64,000 nt of DNA from JAOUJD01 sp963811265 (lineage in GTDB: Bacteria > Pseudomonadota > Gammaproteobacteria > Burkholderiales > Burkholderiaceae_F). Under the pieces are notes generated by a model. That model worked only from the letters and a program-made list of their open reading frames with translations, searched no databases and was not told where the DNA came from. Below are positions 26,002 through 36,608 of this stretch, piece after piece (positions within the stretch are counted from its first letter, which is position 1; every line of letters begins with the position of its first letter). The DNA lies in assembly GCA_963811265.1 (NCBI GenBank), contig CAWEQS010000024.1, forward strand, positions 62,001 to 126,000, in the 5' to 3' direction. A program made the position numbers and the translations under genes.

Positions 26002-28323
26002 ATGGTCGAACTGGAAATCGACGGCAGGAAGGTGGAAGTGCCGGAAGGCTCCATGGTGATGGAGGCCGCCAACCGGCTGGACATCTACGTCCCGCACTTC
26101 TGCTACCACAAGAAGCTCAGCATCGCGGCCAACTGCCGGATGTGCCTGGTGGAAGTGGAGAAGGCGCCGAAGCCGCTGCCGGCGTGCGCCACGCCCGTGA
26201 CGCCCGGCATGGTCGTCCGCACCCAATCCGACCGGGCGAAGCAGGCGCAGAAGTCGGTGATGGAGTTCCTGCTGATCAACCATCCGCTCGATTGCCCGAT
26301 CTGCGACCAGGGCGGGGAATGCCAGCTGCAGGACCTCGCGGTCGGCTACGGCGGCTCGACGAGTCGTTACGCCGAGCCGAAGCGGGTCGTCTTCCACAAG
26401 TCCATGGGCCCGCTGATCTCCGCCGAGGAGATGACCCGCTGCATCCACTGCACGCGCTGCGTCCGCTTCGGACAGGAGATCGCCGGCCAGATGGAGCTCG
26501 GCATGGCCGGCCGGGGCGAGCACTCGGAGATCATGAGCTTCGTCGGGCGCGGGGTGGACTCCGAGCTGTCCGGCAACATGATCGACCTCTGCCCGGTCGG
26601 CGCGCTGACCAGCAAGCCGTTCCGCTACGAGGCGCGGCCTTGGGAGCTGTCGCGCCGCAAGTCGATCAGCCCGCACGACTCCGTCGGCGCCAACCTCATC
26701 GTCCAGGTGAAGAACCAGCGCGTGATGCGCGTCCTTCCCCTGGAGAACGAGGACGTCAACGAGCAGTGGCTGTCGGACCGCGACCGCTTCTCCTACGAGG
26801 GCCTGCACGCCGCCGACCGGCTGCTGCGGCCGATGATCAAGCAGGACAACCAGTGGCGCGAGGTCGACTGGAGCGTCGCGCTCGAGTACGTCGCGCACGC
26901 GCTGTCGCACGTGAAGGCCGAACACGGGGCGGCGGCCATCGGCGCGCTGGCGGCGCCGCACAGCACGCTCGAAGAACTGCACCTGCTGGCGAAACTCGTC
27001 CGCGGGCTGGGCTCGGACAACATCGACTTCCGGCTGCGCCAGTGCGACTTCACGCTGGACGGCCAGCGCGACGGCGCGCCGTGGCTGGGCATGAAGATCG
27101 CCGACATCAACGCGCTCGACCGCGTGCTGCTCGTCGGTTCGTTCCTGCGCAAGGACCAGCCGCTGCTGTCGGCCCGCCTGCGCCACGCGACGAAGCGCGG
27201 CTGCCAGCTGACGGTGGTGCATGGCGTCGACGACGACCTGCTGATGCCGGTCGCCTACAAGCAGATCGTGCGTCCGGGCGCATGGGTGCAGGCACTCGCG
27301 GAGATCGCCGCGGCGGTCGCAGCAGAGCGGGGCCAGCCGGCGCCGGCGAGCGGCGTCACCGCCGGGGAACCGGCGAAGAAGATCGCGCAAAGCCTGCTGT
27401 CGGGCGAGCGCAAGGCGATCCTGCTCGGCAACGCGGCCGTGCAGCATCCGCAGTCGGCCCAGCTGCACGCGTGGGCGCAGTGGATCGCCCAGGCGACCGG
27501 CGCAACGCTGGGGGTGTTGACCGAGGCCGGCAACACGGTTGGTGCGCATCTGGTCGGCGCCCTGCCGCGGCAGGGCGGGCTCAACGCGCGGCAGATGGCC
27601 GAACAGCCGCGCAAGGCGATGCTGCTGTGGAACGTCGAGCCCGAGTACGACACCGCGGATCCGCGGGCCGCCGTCCGGGCGCTGGCCGGGGCCGACACGG
27701 TCATCGCGTTCTCGCCGTATCGCAACGGCGCCATGGAGTACGCCGACGCCATCCTGCCGATCACCCCGTTCACCGAAACGGCGGGCACGTTCGTGAACTG
27801 CGAAGGACGCGCGCAGAGCTTCAACGGCGCCGTGCGGCCCGCGGGCGAGGCGCGTCCCGGATGGAAGGTGCTGCGCGTGCTCGCCAACCTGCTCGGAGTG
27901 CAGGGCTTCGACTACGAGACTCCGGAACAGGTGCGCGCCGAGGCGCTGCCGGCAGACGTGGCGGCGAAGCTGTCCAACAAGGTCGCGCTGGCACCCGCGG
28001 TGACGCCGGCCGCCGCGGGCGGCGCCGAACGCGTCGCCGACGTGCCGATCTACTTCAGCGACCCGATAGTGCGCCGCTCGCCGCCGCTGCAGGCGACGCG
28101 GGCAGCGCAGCCGCCGCGCGCGCTCGCGAACGGCAGGACGCTCGATGCCTTCGCGGTCGCCGCGGGCGACAAGGTGCTGGCGCGCCAGGGCGAGGCGAGC
28201 GCGCTGCTCGAAGTCGCCCTCGACGACACCTTGCCCGACGGCGTCGTCCGGATCGCCGCGGCCCACGCGTCGGTCGCGACGCTGGGTCCGATGTTCGGCC
28301 CGATCACGCTGGAGCGCGCCTGA
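26002..28323 (+). CDS. nuoG: NADH-quinone oxidoreductase subunit G
   Basis: 773 residues. N-terminal [2Fe-2S] domain (FCYHKKLSIAANCRMCLVE), then the HxxxC-type [4Fe-4S] site (HPLDCPICDQGGECQLQD), the CIHCTRC site and a molybdopterin-oxidoreductase-like domain. It relays electrons in the peripheral arm. The stop overlaps the nuoH start (TGATG). Confidence 0.97.
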   Translation: MVELEIDGRKVEVPEGSMVMEAANRLDIYVPHFCYHKKLSIAANCRMCLVEVEKAPKPLPACATPVTPGMVVRTQSDRAKQAQKSVMEFLLINHPLDCPICDQGGECQLQDLAVGYGGSTSRYAEPKRVVFHKSMGPLISAEEMTRCIHCTRCVRFGQEIAGQMELGMAGRGEHSEIMSFVGRGVDSELSGNMIDLCPVGALTSKPFRYEARPWELSRRKSISPHDSVGANLIVQVKNQRVMRVLPLENEDVNEQWLSDRDRFSYEGLHAADRLLRPMIKQDNQWREVDWSVALEYVAHALSHVKAEHGAAAIGALAAPHSTLEELHLLAKLVRGLGSDNIDFRLRQCDFTLDGQRDGAPWLGMKIADINALDRVLLVGSFLRKDQPLLSARLRHATKRGCQLTVVHGVDDDLLMPVAYKQIVRPGAWVQALAEIAAAVAAERGQPAPASGVTAGEPAKKIAQSLLSGERKAILLGNAAVQHPQSAQLHAWAQWIAQATGATLGVLTEAGNTVGAHLVGALPRQGGLNARQMAEQPRKAMLLWNVEPEYDTADPRAAVRALAGADTVIAFSPYRNGAMEYADAILPITPFTETAGTFVNCEGRAQSFNGAVRPAGEARPGWKVLRVLANLLGVQGFDYETPEQVRAEALPADVAAKLSNKVALAPAVTPAAAGGAERVADVPIYFSDPIVRRSPPLQATRAAQPPRALANGRTLDAFAVAAGDKVLARQGEASALLEVALDDTLPDGVVRIAAAHASVATLGPMFGPITLERA

Positions 28324-29411
28324 TGGACGCCGTCACCGCGGTCGGCTCGCAGACGCTCGGCGCGGCGTGGCCGGTCGTGTGGTCGCTCGCGAAGATCGTC
28401 GCGATCGTCGTGCCGATCCTGCTGATGGTGGCGTACCTGACGTACTGGGAGCGCAAGCTGATCGCCTGGATGCACATCCGGGTGGGCCCGAACCGCGTCG
28501 GCCCGGTCGGACTGCTGCAGCCGATTGCCGACGCGGTGAAGCTGATCTTCAAGGAAGTCATCACGCCGTCGCAGGCGGACGGCTGGCTCTACTTCCTGGC
28601 GCCGGTGATCATCATCATGCCGGCGCTCGCGGCGTGGGCCGTGATTCCGTTCGCGCCCGGCGTCGTGCTCGCCGACATCAACGCGGGCCTGCTGTTCGTC
28701 ATGGCGATCACCTCGGTCGGCGTGTACGGCGTGATCATCGCCGGCTGGGCGTCGAACTCGAAGTACGCGTTCCTCGGCGCCATGCGCGCTTCGGCGCAGA
28801 TGGTCAGTTACGAACTCGCGATGGGGTTCGTGCTGGTCACCGTGCTGATGGTGTCCGGGACGCTGAACCTGACGCAGATCGTGCTGAAGCAGAACAGCGG
28901 CATCTTCGCCGACATGGGCCTCAACATCCTGTCGTGGAACTGGCTGCCGCTGCTGCCGCTGTTCGTGATCTACGTCGTTTCCGCCGTGGCCGAGACCAAC
29001 CGCCACCCGTTCGACGTGGTCGAGGGCGAGTCGGAGATCGTCGCGGGCCACATGGTCGAGTACTCGGGCATGAGTTTCGCGATCTTCTTCCTCGCCGAGT
29101 ACGCCAACATCATCCTGCTGTCGACGGTGGCGACGGTCATGTTCCTCGGCGGCTGGGGCGCGCCGGTCGATCTCGGCCGCCTGCTCGGCGTCGAGTTCCC
29201 GTCGTGGACGGTCGCGCTGTCGGGCTGGGTGTGGCTGTTCGCCAAGGTCTTCTTCGTCGTGTCGCTGTTCATCTGGTTCCGCGCGTCGTTCCCGCGCTAC
29301 CGCTACGACCAGATCATGCGGCTCGGCTGGAAAGTGTTCATCCCGATCACGCTGGTGTGGCTGATCTTCGTGGCGGTCTGGATGCAGACGCCGTGGAACA
29401 TCTGGAAGTAG
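28323..29411 (+). CDS. nuoH: NADH-quinone oxidoreductase subunit H
   Basis: 362 residues, about eight membrane helices. YWERKLIAWMHIRVGPNRVGP and the acidic loop AETNRHPFDVVEGESEIVAG, part of the quinone entrance and proton E-channel, are intact. Start ATG at 28323. Confidence 0.97.
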   Translation: MDAVTAVGSQTLGAAWPVVWSLAKIVAIVVPILLMVAYLTYWERKLIAWMHIRVGPNRVGPVGLLQPIADAVKLIFKEVITPSQADGWLYFLAPVIIIMPALAAWAVIPFAPGVVLADINAGLLFVMAITSVGVYGVIIAGWASNSKYAFLGAMRASAQMVSYELAMGFVLVTVLMVSGTLNLTQIVLKQNSGIFADMGLNILSWNWLPLLPLFVIYVVSAVAETNRHPFDVVEGESEIVAGHMVEYSGMSFAIFFLAEYANIILLSTVATVMFLGGWGAPVDLGRLLGVEFPSWTVALSGWVWLFAKVFFVVSLFIWFRASFPRYRYDQIMRLGWKVFIPITLVWLIFVAVWMQTPWNIWK

Positions 29412-29432
29412 CAGGACGGACCGGAACCTGAC

Positions 29433-29921
29433 GTGGGCGCGATTCGCGAATTCTTCGACAGCTTGCTCCTGAGGGAACTCGTCAAGGGCCTGGCCCTGAC
29501 GGGCCGGTACGCCTTCGCGCGCAAGATCACGATCCAGTACCCGGAGGAGAAGACGCCGTACTCGCCGCGCTTCCGCGGCCTGCACGCGCTGCGCCGCTAC
29601 CCGAACGGCGAGGAGCGCTGCATCGCGTGCAAGCTGTGCGAGGCGGTCTGCCCGGCGCTGGCGATCACGATCGAGTCCGACCTGCGCGAAGACGGCACCC
29701 GCCGCACCACCCGCTACGACATCGACCTCACCAAGTGCATCTTCTGCGGCTTCTGCGAGGAGAGCTGCCCGGTGGACTCGATCGTCGAGACCGGGATCCT
29801 GGAGTACCACGGCGAGAAGCGCGGCGACCTTTACTACACCAAGCCGATGCTGCTGGCGATCGGCGACCGTTACGAGAAGGACATCGCGGAAAGCCGCGAA
29901 GCGGACGCGAAGTACCGCTGA
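29433..29921 (+). CDS. nuoI: NADH-quinone oxidoreductase subunit I
   Basis: 162 residues. Two ferredoxin-type [4Fe-4S] sites (CIACKLCEAVCPALAI and CIFCGFCEESCPVDSI) form N6a and N6b. Start GTG at 29433. Confidence 0.97.
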   Translation: MGAIREFFDSLLLRELVKGLALTGRYAFARKITIQYPEEKTPYSPRFRGLHALRRYPNGEERCIACKLCEAVCPALAITIESDLREDGTRRTTRYDIDLTKCIFCGFCEESCPVDSIVETGILEYHGEKRGDLYYTKPMLLAIGDRYEKDIAESREADAKYR

Positions 29922-29927
29922 CGAGAC

Positions 29928-30545
29928 ATGGACGCCAAGGCCATCCTGTTCCTGATCTTTTCCGGCGTGATGCTGCTGGCGGCGGTGCGCGTCATCACGG
30001 CCCGCAACCCGGTGCACGCGGTGCTCTTCCTCGTGCTCGCGTTCTTCTCGGCCGCCTGCCTCTGGATACTGCTCGCCGCCGAGTTCCTCGCGATCGTGCT
30101 GGTGCTGGTCTACGTCGGCGCGGTGATGGTGCTGTTCCTGTTCGTGGTGATGATGCTCGACATCAACGTCGACCGGCTGCGCCAGGGCTTCTGGCGGCAC
30201 GTGCCGTGGGGCGTGGGCATCGCCGCGCTGATCGTGCTGCAGATGTGGCTGGTGCTGTCGCAGCCGGCCTGGCAGGGCATGAACCGCGCGGGTCCGGGCA
30301 TCGCCGGCGTCGACAACATCAAGGCGCTGGGCATGCTCACCTTCACCGAGTACGTGTTCCCGCTGCAGATCGCGGGCGTCATCCTGCTGGTCGCCATCAT
30401 CGCCGCGATCGCCCTGACGCTGCGCGGGCGCAAGGATTCGAAGTCGCAGGACCCGTCGCGCCAGGTCAGGGTGCGCCGGGAGGACCGTGTGCGCCTGGTG
30501 GCGATGGCCAACGAGAACGACGCGCGCCAGACCAAGAAGGCCTGA
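29928..30545 (+). CDS. nuoJ: NADH-quinone oxidoreductase subunit J
   Basis: 205 residues, five membrane helices, with the conserved third-helix VLVYVGAVMVLFLFVVMMLD. The hydrophilic tail after about residue 165 is charged. Proton-pathway subunit of the membrane arm. Confidence 0.95.
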   Translation: MDAKAILFLIFSGVMLLAAVRVITARNPVHAVLFLVLAFFSAACLWILLAAEFLAIVLVLVYVGAVMVLFLFVVMMLDINVDRLRQGFWRHVPWGVGIAALIVLQMWLVLSQPAWQGMNRAGPGIAGVDNIKALGMLTFTEYVFPLQIAGVILLVAIIAAIALTLRGRKDSKSQDPSRQVRVRREDRVRLVAMANENDARQTKKA

Positions 30546-30573
30546 CGGGAAGAACGAGAGAGAGGGAGCAGGG

Positions 30574-30879
30574 GTGGTTTCGCTGTCGTGGTACCTGGGT
30601 GTGGCCGCGCTGCTCTTCGCGATCAGCGTCGTCGGCATCTTCCTGAACCGCAAGAACCTCATCGTCCTGCTGATGGCGATCGAGCTGATGCTGCTCGCCG
30701 TCAACATCAACTTCGTCGCGTTCTCGCACTACCTCGGGGACTACCACGGCCAGGTGTTCGTGTTCTTCATCCTGACCGTCGCGGCGGCGGAGTCGGCCAT
30801 CGGGCTGGCGATCCTCGTCGTCCTGTTCCGCAACCTGTCCACCATCAGCGTCGAGGAACTCGACACCCTGAAAGGGTAG
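30574..30879 (+). CDS. nuoK: NADH-quinone oxidoreductase subunit K
   Basis: 101 residues, three helices; conserved glutamates in LLMAIELMLLAVN and TVAAAESAIGLAI. Start GTG at 30574, after an AGGGAGCAGGG purine run; this gives the usual length. Confidence 0.95.
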   Translation: MVSLSWYLGVAALLFAISVVGIFLNRKNLIVLLMAIELMLLAVNINFVAFSHYLGDYHGQVFVFFILTVAAAESAIGLAILVVLFRNLSTISVEELDTLKG

Positions 30880-30889
30880 GCGCGCGGGC

Positions 30890-32910
30890 ATGAAGATGGA
30901 AAGCCTCTACCTGCTCGTGCCGCTGGCTCCGCTGGCCGGCTCGCTGATCGCCGGCCTCGCCGGCCAGGCCATCGGCCGCACGCTGTCGCACTGGGTGACG
31001 ATCATCGGCGTGCTGGTGTCGACGGTGGCGTCGTTCATGATCTTCAACGACGTGATGGCCGGCAACACGTTCGACGGCCCGGTCTACACGTGGGCGGTGG
31101 TCGCGGGCCTGAAGATGGAGGTCGGCTTCCTGGTCGACTCGCTGACGGCGACCATGATGGTGGTCGTGACCTTCGTCTCGCTGATGGTGCACGTCTACAC
31201 CATCGGCTACATGGCCGACGACCCGGGCTACCAGCGGTTCTTCTCGTACATCTCGCTCTTCACGTTCAGCATGCTGATGCTGGTGATGAGCAACAACTTC
31301 CTGCAGCTGTTCTTCGGCTGGGAAGCGGTGGGCCTCGTGTCCTACCTGCTGATCGGCTTCTGGTACAAGCGGCCGACGGCGATCCACGCGAACCTGAAGG
31401 CCTTCCTCGTCAACCGCGTCGGCGACTTCGGTTTCGTGCTCGGCATCGGCCTGATCTACGCCTGGTTCGGCACGCTGCACTACGCCGAGGTGTTCGAGGC
31501 CGCGCCGGCGCTGGCCACGAAGGCGGTGCAGTTCCTGCCCGGCACCGAGTGGATGCTGCTGACGGTCATTTGCGTGTGCCTCTTCATCGGGGCGATGGGC
31601 AAGAGCGCGCAGTTCCCGCTGCACGTGTGGCTGCCCGACTCGATGGAGGGCCCGACGCCGATCTCGGCGCTGATCCACGCCGCGACGATGGTGACCGCGG
31701 GCATCTTCATGGTCGCGCGGATGTCGCCGCTGTTCGAACTGTCCGACGCCGCGCTGACGTTCGTGATCGTCATCGGCGCGATCACGGCGTTCTTCATGGG
31801 CATCCTCGGCATCATCCAGAACGACATCAAGCGGGTGGTGGCGTACTCGACGCTGTCGCAGCTGGGCTACATGACGGTGGCGCTGGGCGCCTCCGCGTTC
31901 TCCGCGGGCATCTTCCACCTGATGACGCACGCCTTCTTCAAGGCGCTGCTGTTCCTCGCCGCGGGCTCGGTGATCATCGGCATGCACCACGAGCAGGACA
32001 TCCGCCGGATGGGAGGGCTGTGGCGGAAGATGCCGGTCACCTGGATCACCTCGCTGATCGGCTCGCTGGCGCTGATCGGAACCCCGTTCTTCGCCGGCTT
32101 CTACTCCAAGGACGCGATCATCCTCGCGGTCGAGGCGTCGGCGAAGGCCGGCCATGCGGGCGCGACGCTTCGCGTACTGGGCGCTGCTGGTCGGGCGTGG
32201 TGATCACCGCCTTCTACTCGTTCCGCATGTTCTTCCTCGTCTTCCACGGCAAGCCGCGGTGGGGCCACGACGACCATCACGGCCACGGCCACGCCCATGG
32301 GCACGACGACGAGCACCATGGCGAGCCGCACGAGTCGCCGGCGGTCATCACCGTGCCGCTGGTGCTGCTTGCGATCCCGTCGGTGGTCATCGGCTTCGTC
32401 GCCATCGGCGGCATGCTGTTCGGCGACTACTTCGGCGGTGCGATCTTCGTCGACGCCGCGAAGCACCCGGCGATGAAGGAACTCGCGGCGCACTTCCACG
32501 GTGCGACCGAGATGGCGCTGCACGGCTTCATGACCGCGCCGTTCTGGCTCGACCTCGTCGGCGTGGGCCTCGCGTGGTTCCTGTACCTCAGGCGGCCCGA
32601 CATCCCGGCGCTCATCCAGGCGCGGTTCCAGGGCCTGTACCGGCTGCTCGACAACAAGTACTACCTCGACCGCATCAACGAGGTGGTGTTCGCCGGCGGC
32701 GCCCGGCGCCTCGGCACCGGCCTCTGGAAGGGCGGCGACGTGGCGCTCATCGACGGCGTGGCGGTGAACGGCAGCGCGCGGCTGATCGGCTGGGTGGCGG
32801 CCGCGTCGCGCCTGCTGCAGTCCGGCCACATCTACACCTATGCGGCCGGCATGATCGTCGGCCTGCTGGTGCTGATCACGCTGTTCGTCACGCTGGGCGT
32901 TGCCCGCTAG
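30890..32910 (+). pseudogene. nuoL: NADH-quinone oxidoreductase subunit L, interrupted by two inserted bases
   Basis: The antiporter-like proton-pumping subunit. Frame 1 runs from 30890 to about 32167 (LFFGWEAVGLVSYLLIGFW; MGKSAQFPLHVWLPDSMEGP). Family sequence then shifts frame at about 32168 (FAYWALLVG) and again in the GGG at 32193-32195 (VVITAFYSFRMFFLVFHG), reaching TAG at 32910. Removing two bases restores a protein of about 672 residues. After the shifts comes a His-rich loop (HDDHHGHGHAHGHDDEHHGE), usual in this order. An intact nuoL is expected in an otherwise complete operon, so assembly error is the likelier cause. Confidence 0.9.
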
Positions 32911-32921
32911 GCAGAAGAAGA

Positions 32922-34436
32922 ATGGGCAACACGACTCCCTGGCTCAGCCTCGCGATCTGGATCCCGATCGCCTTCGGCGGGCTGATCCTCGCGGCGGGCC
33001 GCGACCGCAACGCGGGCGTCATCCGCGCGGTCGCGCTCGTCGGCAGCCTGCTCGGCCTGCTCGTGACGATCCCTCTCGCGAGCGGCTTCGACGCTTCCAC
33101 GGCCGACCTGCAGTTCGTCGAGAAGGCCGTGTGGATCGAGCGGCTGAACGCGCATTACCACCTGGGCATCGACGGCATCTCGGTGTGGTTCGTGCTGCTG
33201 ACCGCCTTCATCACGGTGATCGTGGTGCTGGCCGGCTGGGAGGTGATCGAGAGCCGGGTGGCGCAGTACTACGCCGCGTTCCTGATCCTGTCGGGCCTGA
33301 TGATCGGCGTGTTCGCCGCGGCCGACGGCTTGCTGTTCTACGTCTTCTTCGAGGCGACGCTGATCCCGATGTACATCATCATCGGCATCTGGGGCGGATC
33401 GAACCGGGTCTACGCGGCGCTCAAGTTCTTCCTGTACACGCTCGCGGGCTCGCTGCTGATGCTGGTGGCGCTCGTCTACCTGTACACGGTCTCCGGCGGC
33501 CAGTTCGGCATCCTCGACTGGCACCAGGCGAAGATCGGCATGACGCCGCAGGTCCTGCTGTTCCTGGCGTTCCTTGCCGCCTTCGCGGTCAAGGTGCCGA
33601 TGTGGCCGGTTCACACCTGGCTGCCGGACGCGCACGTGGAGGCGCCGACCGGCGGCTCGATCGTCCTGGCGGCCATCATGCTGAAGCTCGGCGCCTACGG
33701 TTTCCTGCGCTTCTCGCTGCCGATCGTGCCGGACGCCTCGCAGCACCTGGCCGGGTTCATCATCGCGCTGTCGCTGATCGCCGTGGTCTACATCGGCCTC
33801 GTGGCGCTGGTGCAGGCCGACATGAAGAAGCTCGTGGCGTACTCGTCGATCGCCCACATGGGCTTCGTGACGCTCGGGTTCTTCATCTTCGAGCCGGTCG
33901 GCATGGCGGGCGGCATCGTCCAGATGATCTCGCACGGCTTCGTTTCCGGCGCCATGTTCTTCTGCATCGGCGTGATGTACGACCGCATGCACTCGCGCCA
34001 GATCGCCGACTACGGCGGCGTCGTCAACACGATGCCGAAGTTCGCGGCGTTCTTCATGCTGTTCGCGATGGCCAACGCGGGCCTGCCCGCGACCAGCGGC
34101 TTCGTCGGCGAGTTCATGGTGATCCTCGGCGCCGTCAAGTACGACTTCTGGATCGCCGCGGCGGCCGCCAGCACGCTGGTGCTCGGCGCCGCCTACTCGC
34201 TCTGGATGTACAAGCGCGTCGTGTTCGGCGAAGTGGCCAACGAGCACGTCGCGGCGCTGACCGACGTGAACGCGCGGGAGTTCCTGATCCTGCTGCTGCT
34301 GGCCGCGGCCGTGCTGTGGATGGGCGTCTATCCGAAGCCGGTGACGGACCTGATGGATGCCTCGGTCAAGCACCTGGTCGAGCACGTGCACCAGAGCAAG
34401 CTCCCCACGGCGGCGGCCGCGCAGGCGGACCGGTAG
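32922..34436 (+). CDS. nuoM: NADH-quinone oxidoreductase subunit M
   Basis: 504 residues, about 14 helices. Antiporter-like proton pump: LFYVFFEATLIPMYIIIGIW with the conserved Glu, and KVPMWPVHTWLPDAHVEAP with the conserved Lys. Start ATG at 32922. Confidence 0.97.
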   Translation: MGNTTPWLSLAIWIPIAFGGLILAAGRDRNAGVIRAVALVGSLLGLLVTIPLASGFDASTADLQFVEKAVWIERLNAHYHLGIDGISVWFVLLTAFITVIVVLAGWEVIESRVAQYYAAFLILSGLMIGVFAAADGLLFYVFFEATLIPMYIIIGIWGGSNRVYAALKFFLYTLAGSLLMLVALVYLYTVSGGQFGILDWHQAKIGMTPQVLLFLAFLAAFAVKVPMWPVHTWLPDAHVEAPTGGSIVLAAIMLKLGAYGFLRFSLPIVPDASQHLAGFIIALSLIAVVYIGLVALVQADMKKLVAYSSIAHMGFVTLGFFIFEPVGMAGGIVQMISHGFVSGAMFFCIGVMYDRMHSRQIADYGGVVNTMPKFAAFFMLFAMANAGLPATSGFVGEFMVILGAVKYDFWIAAAAASTLVLGAAYSLWMYKRVVFGEVANEHVAALTDVNAREFLILLLLAAAVLWMGVYPKPVTDLMDASVKHLVEHVHQSKLPTAAAAQADR

Positions 34437-34448
34437 GGCGACCAGACC

Positions 34449-35945
<1,497 letters not shown>

Positions 35946-35977
35946 CGACGCGCGGTGTCCGCCGGAGCGCGAGGACC

Positions 35978-36571
35978 ATGATCGAGCCGTCCGACGATCC
36001 GCTCGCCGAGCGCACGCTCGACAGCCGGCTGGTGTTCGAAGGCGTGTTCCTGAAGCTCTTCGTCGACCACGTGCAGTCGGCCGACGGGCACCAGGGCACG
36101 CGCGAATACCTGCGCCATCCGGGCGCCGTCATGATCATCCCGTTGCTGGACGCCGAGCACGTGCTGCTGGAGCGCCAGTTCCGCTATCCGCTCGGCCGTT
36201 CGGTCGTGGAGTTTCCCGCCGGCAAGATCGATCCCGGCGAGCCGCCGTTCGCGTGCGCCAAGCGCGAGCTGCTCGAGGAAACCGGCTACACGGCGCGCCG
36301 CTGGAGCTATCTCGGCGGCCTGCACAACGCGATCGCGTACTCCGACGAGAGAATCGAGATCTTCCTCGCCGAGGACCTTGCACGAAACGGCAGCGCCACG
36401 CTGGATGCCGGCGAAACGCTCGAGGTGTTCGAGGCGCCGTGGCGGCAGCTGCTGGAATGGGTGCGCGACGGCAGCGTCACCGACGTGAAGACGATGGTCG
36501 GCGCCTTCTGGCTCGAGAAGACGCTGCGCGGGGAGTGGTCGCGCCGCCTTGCCTCCGAGGCCGGCCGCTGA
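35978..36571 (+). CDS. NUDIX hydrolase, ADP-ribose pyrophosphatase type
   Basis: 197 residues. The Nudix box is complete: G82-x5-E88-x7-R96-E97-x2-E100-E101-x-G103. Upstream LLERQFRYPLGRSVVEFPAG is typical of ADP-ribose and nucleotide-sugar hydrolases. It hydrolyses nucleoside diphosphate derivatives and may recycle ADP-ribose from NAD turnover. It follows nuoN by 32 bases, as in many Burkholderiales, and is probably cotranscribed. Start ATG at 35978. Confidence 0.9.
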   Translation: MIEPSDDPLAERTLDSRLVFEGVFLKLFVDHVQSADGHQGTREYLRHPGAVMIIPLLDAEHVLLERQFRYPLGRSVVEFPAGKIDPGEPPFACAKRELLEETGYTARRWSYLGGLHNAIAYSDERIEIFLAEDLARNGSATLDAGETLEVFEAPWRQLLEWVRDGSVTDVKTMVGAFWLEKTLRGEWSRRLASEAGR

Positions 36572-36608
36572 ACCGTCAACCGGAGAGCCCGGCCCCGGCC
36601 GCGCCGCG

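Noticed and set aside
32100..32260. Programmed frameshifting in nuoL
   Set aside because: Two shifts would be needed within 26 bases, no slippery heptamer or downstream pseudoknot is evident, and the same type of +1 defect occurs in unrelated genes.
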